Positions 62,501 through 64,000 of a stretch of DNA of 64,000 nt are shown one piece after another. This DNA is from an uncultured Lachnospiraceae bacterium (lineage in GTDB: Bacteria > Bacillota_A > Clostridia > Lachnospirales > Lachnospiraceae), in NCBI GenBank assembly GCA_902801585.1, contig CADCIU010000019.1, positions 20,553-84,552 of the forward strand, written 5' to 3'. The notes below the pieces were generated by a model. It made no database searches. It was not told the origin of the DNA and saw only the letters and a list, made by a program, of their open reading frames with translations. Made by a program: the position numbers and the translations under genes. How positions within the stretch are numbered: the first letter of the stretch is position 1; each line of letters opens with the position of its first letter.

Positions 62501-63512
62501 TCTCAGATGCCGATGTGCGCCCGGTCGTGCCGCCCTGCTGCGTGGGATCATTTGTTGTGCTTCCTTGCTGCGCGGCATCATTACGCCCGGCAGATCCCCC
62601 ATAAGGATTTGTGGTGCTGTCGCGAGGTGTTGTGCTGTCCTGGGTCGTATTGTCCTGGGGTGTTTTGTTCTGGGTCGTATTGTCCTGGGTCGTATTGTCC
62701 TGGTTTGTATTGTTCTGGGTCGTCCCGTTCGGATCTGTGGCGTTTCCCTGAGTCGCAGAATTTGAGTTCCGGTCGTCCACAGGCGGTGCAGGCAGCTCCA
62801 GCACACCTTCCGATACCTGTGCATCGACGATCACGGGTTCTGCGGAAGCGTCCGCGTAATACACTGTTTTGACAACTTCATTTTCTTTGAGCTGCCCTAC
62901 GTCGCTCAGGCACACGCGGATTTTGACCTTGTCCTTGGGGGTGACCGGCTGTCCGCCTGCCGTCAGGTGCAGTTCCAAATACTTCGCATAGCGCATCATG
63001 GAGGGAATACAGTTCAGTGCCGTTCCGGTCTGTGCATTATACTCTGAAGCGTCAGCCACCTCTGCCGTAAGTGTCGCGCCGTCGGGAACCCCTGCACTTG
63101 CGCCATAAGTAAGCGTCACCCCAAAGCCTGTACCACTGTAAGAAAGCGTCTTCTCAGCGGCGGCCTGTGTTGATGACGGATTCGGATCGGTATCTGTTGT
63201 CTGCGATGTGCCGTCAGGTCGGTCTGAACCCGTAGACTGGTCAGTTCCCGGCTGCTGATCCGGGCTCGTATACTGGTCGGTTCCCGGCTGCTGATCCGAG
63301 CCGGTGGATTGGTCGGTCCCGGCCGGCTGACTTGAACCGGCGGTTTGGTCAGTCCCTGTGGGCTGACTTGTGTTCAGAGCCGAATACTGCTTCTGTGCAG
63401 CACGGACATCTAATGGGTCAGCCATTGAAATAACGGGAACAGCGCATAATAAAGAAGCCATTGCAAGTGCAAGGGCCTTCCCCACAGTCTTCCCGAAGTA
63501 GTGATCTCTCAT
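59511..63512 (-). CDS. Large surface protein with Gly-rich beta-helix and SpaA-type domain
   Basis: 1333 aa. Signal peptide ending near residue 39. Two low-complexity stretches (about 43-120: GTDQSTGSDQQP repeats; 250-330: NTTQDNTTQ repeats). Residues 395-950 hold about ten coils of GGAGIGGG / ITGGxVxA pattern, like Gly-rich parallel beta-helices of adhesins. Then Cna-B/SpaA-like domains (KDSCYLRIVSVNSIDSDQ, GAVFKLEIRD, YLLTEVSAPNGYKLL). The C-terminus is a transmembrane helix plus ARRRGR, but the preceding sequence has no LPxTG. Ribosome site AGGAGG. Probably an adhesin or matrix-binding protein. Confidence 0.87.
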   Translation of the reverse strand: MRDHYFGKTVGKALALAMASLLCAVPVISMADPLDVRAAQKQYSALNTSQPTGTDQTAGSSQPAGTDQSTGSDQQPGTDQYTSPDQQPGTDQSTGSDRPDGTSQTTDTDPNPSSTQAAAEKTLSYSGTGFGVTLTYGASAGVPDGATLTAEVADASEYNAQTGTALNCIPSMMRYAKYLELHLTAGGQPVTPKDKVKIRVCLSDVGQLKENEVVKTVYYADASAEPVIVDAQVSEGVLELPAPPVDDRNSNSATQGNATDPNGTTQNNTNQDNTTQDNTTQNKTPQDNTTQDSTTPRDSTTNPYGGSAGRNDAAQQGSTTNDPTQQGGTTGRTSASETPAAQQIFGTIFEFETDSPAVYGFAIVPAKQNTYGEFVLSNASEDLDLSYNEEEGFLEIRGGSIRISSDENSSHTHRIVISGDAVVEIASLTITSPVYGAAITVEPGVTAEIVLGNGSYNELTGGDGYAGIEVGFDGEEGDSIGKVTFSGSGSLKAKGGRGSAGIGGSLNRTGKYGNIQFTSGDITAIGEEGAAGIGSAAGSEPSAEQSSDTAAVNLAYRASEPTGTTGAAEEAGAAENAGAAENAEGDSDANDSVSGHAGQWGALIFEGGNITADGYGGGAGIGGGSHMDSGEIRIGGEAHIVHAKGREGGAGIGSGRGIEIAEGNSSLGAGRHYATVTMTGGTIDEAESDWLGAGIGGGIGADAYIEITGGVIRLTQGANGSDGALHRGGAGIGGGYLGHTQTTIREEAHIIKAVGGSGAPGIGNGSLASKESRDEAETIPEGDSFVKIEGGTVDLAAGGQYGAGIGTGNGAEICNVTISGGTVNAVGYASTKREMSGGAGIGSGVGKAAGFTNGADTSVNVEITGGIVTATGGWGAAGIGSGALNKRAEQISVLADADIHAYCDGEKFALDTRDGTGKETKSDTSGRNLEGVYQGTFVQLAGGRFEGLTVAVTGMSGGEVKDEHKASLPEGYRSFAVSVDGFEGTDADDSYRVRAGSDLFASSYNETEIPGSFDQSGHRFYVGKDGFGDYYFLSPAVTMSATLVWVEEDGRTDKRQDVEISLLDGGGNVLTTQVIGKDADDGGTAIYKSFSTAENPSGTKPEAIQFPDPNLQEELLLGQTASADNALSLVFDDLVKYDASGENEIEYTIEETSIPQYRAAYVTGGTHMTITNTKDSCYLRIVSVNSIDSDQKIAGAVFKLEIRDEDGGYSPFTEDQALEEGQFTVESEEGYTVYDLVPGDYLLTEVSAPNGYKLLSDGITFTVNKDLSINAREVDAAIQNFGSRTLLIRNEAGSDLPIWQRPESRKYYVVIAAAVVAIITLLIAAGLARRRGR

Positions 63513-63767
63513 CTGTATCCTCCTGATTCACGGAGCCGCTTAACCAGCAAGTCGTCTATATACAAAATCATCTGCATCCAAATTCATCTGTATTAAAAAG
63601 AATATCGTCTAATCTATATTTTGAATCTATACATTAATTCTATCTATTCGTTTCTAAAAAAACAATCATTCCGAGGCACTTCAATCTTTCTTTATAATTG
63701 CGGCTGTGTTTTGATCTGTTGATTCAGAATCCTGATCAGACTTGTTTTCGTAACAGACGCATTACAA
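63513..63767. other. Promoter region of the surface protein
   Basis: No gene seen. AT-rich, with imperfect repeats ACAGATGAATTTGGATGCAG and related GATGA/GTATA elements near 63545-63600 on the minus strand, and the ribosome site AGGAGG near the start. No consensus promoter could be fixed. Confidence 0.4.
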
Positions 63768-63814
63768 AAAGACCTTCTGAAACCCGATTCTTCACCCGGT
63801 TCCGGAAGGTCTTT
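63768..63814 (-). terminator. Intrinsic terminator of tRNA-His
   Basis: AAAGACCTTC arm and GAAGGTCTTT arm (extended pairing with one or two mismatches) followed by a T-run on the minus strand, starting 11 bases after the tRNA 3' end. Confidence 0.88.
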
Positions 63815-63824
63815 GATCTCATGC

Positions 63825-63897
63825 GGCGACTGACGGGACTCGAACCCGCATATGGCGGCATCACAAGCCGCTGCATGGCCGATTCTGCCACAGCCGC
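63825..63897 (-). tRNA. tRNA-His (anticodon GTG)
   Basis: A complete 73-nt cloverleaf can be folded: acceptor GCGGCTG/CAGTCGC with one G-T wobble, D arm GCA/TGC, anticodon stem GCGGC/GCCGC with loop TTGTGAT (GTG), variable loop CATAT, T stem GCGGG/CCCGT with TTCGAGT. Discriminator C73 fits His. The base before position 1 is T, not the G-1 most bacterial tRNA-His genes encode, and CCA is not encoded (GCA follows C73). The gene begins 4 bases after the group II intron 3' end. Confidence 0.88.
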
Positions 63898-63901
63898 AGT
63901 A

Positions 63902-64000
63902 ATCGGGTAGGTCGGGGGTATTACTACCCCCTTCCCCCCTAAGAACCGTACATGAGCGTTTCCCCTCATACGGCTCAAGCACTTATAAACCCCGCGTTAG
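63902..64000 (-). mobile_element. Group II intron, 3' end (domains V and VI), partial
   Basis: On the minus strand: a domain V-like 34-nt hairpin at 63943-63976 (GAGCCGTATGAGG...CATGTACGGTTC, with GAAA-type tetraloop region), then TTAGGGGGG, a domain VI hairpin (GGGGGTA/TACCCCC, 63914-63931) and the 3' end CTACCCGAT. This matches bacterial group II introns. The reverse transcriptase and 5' part lie beyond the right edge. The insertion point is 4 bases upstream of tRNA-His. Confidence 0.85.

Noticed and set aside
63692..63982. 96-aa frame crossing the tRNA and intron end
   Set aside because: It overlaps a folded tRNA and group II domain V and is a known type of artefact over such introns.

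Overview
The window reads as a stretch of chromosome from a moderately GC-rich Clostridia-type Firmicute, most likely in or near the Lachnospiraceae. This is inferred from family content: the DUF2325/DUF3793/flavodoxin trio, a KtrAB-KdpDE potassium module, a K+-dependent-type membrane pyrophosphatase, PucR/CdaR regulators, strong AGGAGG-type ribosome binding sites and SpaA/beta-helix surface proteins. No rRNA, CRISPR array, prophage or complete insertion sequence was seen. The mobile signals are the 3' end of a group II intron at the right edge and a few short palindromic REP-like elements.

Layout. (1) 1-10,953, all on the minus strand: a kinase/FHA/FtsK module. It has an FHA-FHA-ABC ATPase with a Pro-Gly-Trp-rich linker, its ABC-2 permease, a soluble FtsK/EssC-like ATPase, a 79-aa membrane peptide, two uncharacterised proteins (one with a zinc ribbon), an NrdG-like radical SAM protein, an atypical Ser/Thr kinase and a membrane/coiled-coil protein cut by the left edge. 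The 282-aa to left-edge genes are packed with several 4-base stop/start overlaps. This is my best candidate for an undescribed system. (2) 11,160-12,800: DUF2325, DUF3793 and flavodoxin genes, with a palindromic operator candidate. (3) 12,955-21,433, plus strand: a two-domain PPK2 phosphotransferase, a lipoprotein, ktrB, ktrA, a short KdpD-like kinase, a KdpE-like regulator, a 26-aa membrane peptide and an NSS symporter. (4) 21,487-32,119, minus strand: a CydDC-like ABC pair (the CydD-like protein ends in an 18-bp minisatellite that has changed frame), nadE, and a very large DUF4132 protein with a small upstream partner. (5) 32,340-37,460: EamA transporter, C69 dipeptidase, HisJ-like PHP phosphatase and a beta-helix lipoprotein. 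(6) 37,780-42,128, minus strand: hppA, a phosphate acyltransferase, rpiB and rpe, ending in four tandem hairpin terminators. (7) 42,294-52,108: panE-like, RidA, HAD and small lipoprotein genes, then a catabolic cluster (CdaR regulator, SDR, LacI regulator, Old-Yellow-Enzyme-type oxidoreductase, alpha/beta hydrolase, hotdog thioesterase, PucR regulator) with a perfect 18-bp operator in its divergent promoter region. (8) 52,342-63,512: an orphan 56-aa gene, Gfo/Idh/MocA oxidoreductase, AarF kinase with a phasin-like partner, diacylglycerol/undecaprenol kinase, a GlcD-like oxidase with its FadR-type regulator and operators, YfiH, and a 1333-aa surface protein. (9) 63,768-64,000: tRNA-His with its terminator, immediately preceded by group II intron domains V and VI.

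A recurring feature is short tandem triplication: three copies of a 14-18 bp unit appear in four intergenic gaps, once inside a gene, and as a longer array at the 3' end of the CydD-like gene. All functional calls come from motif reading. No database search was run.
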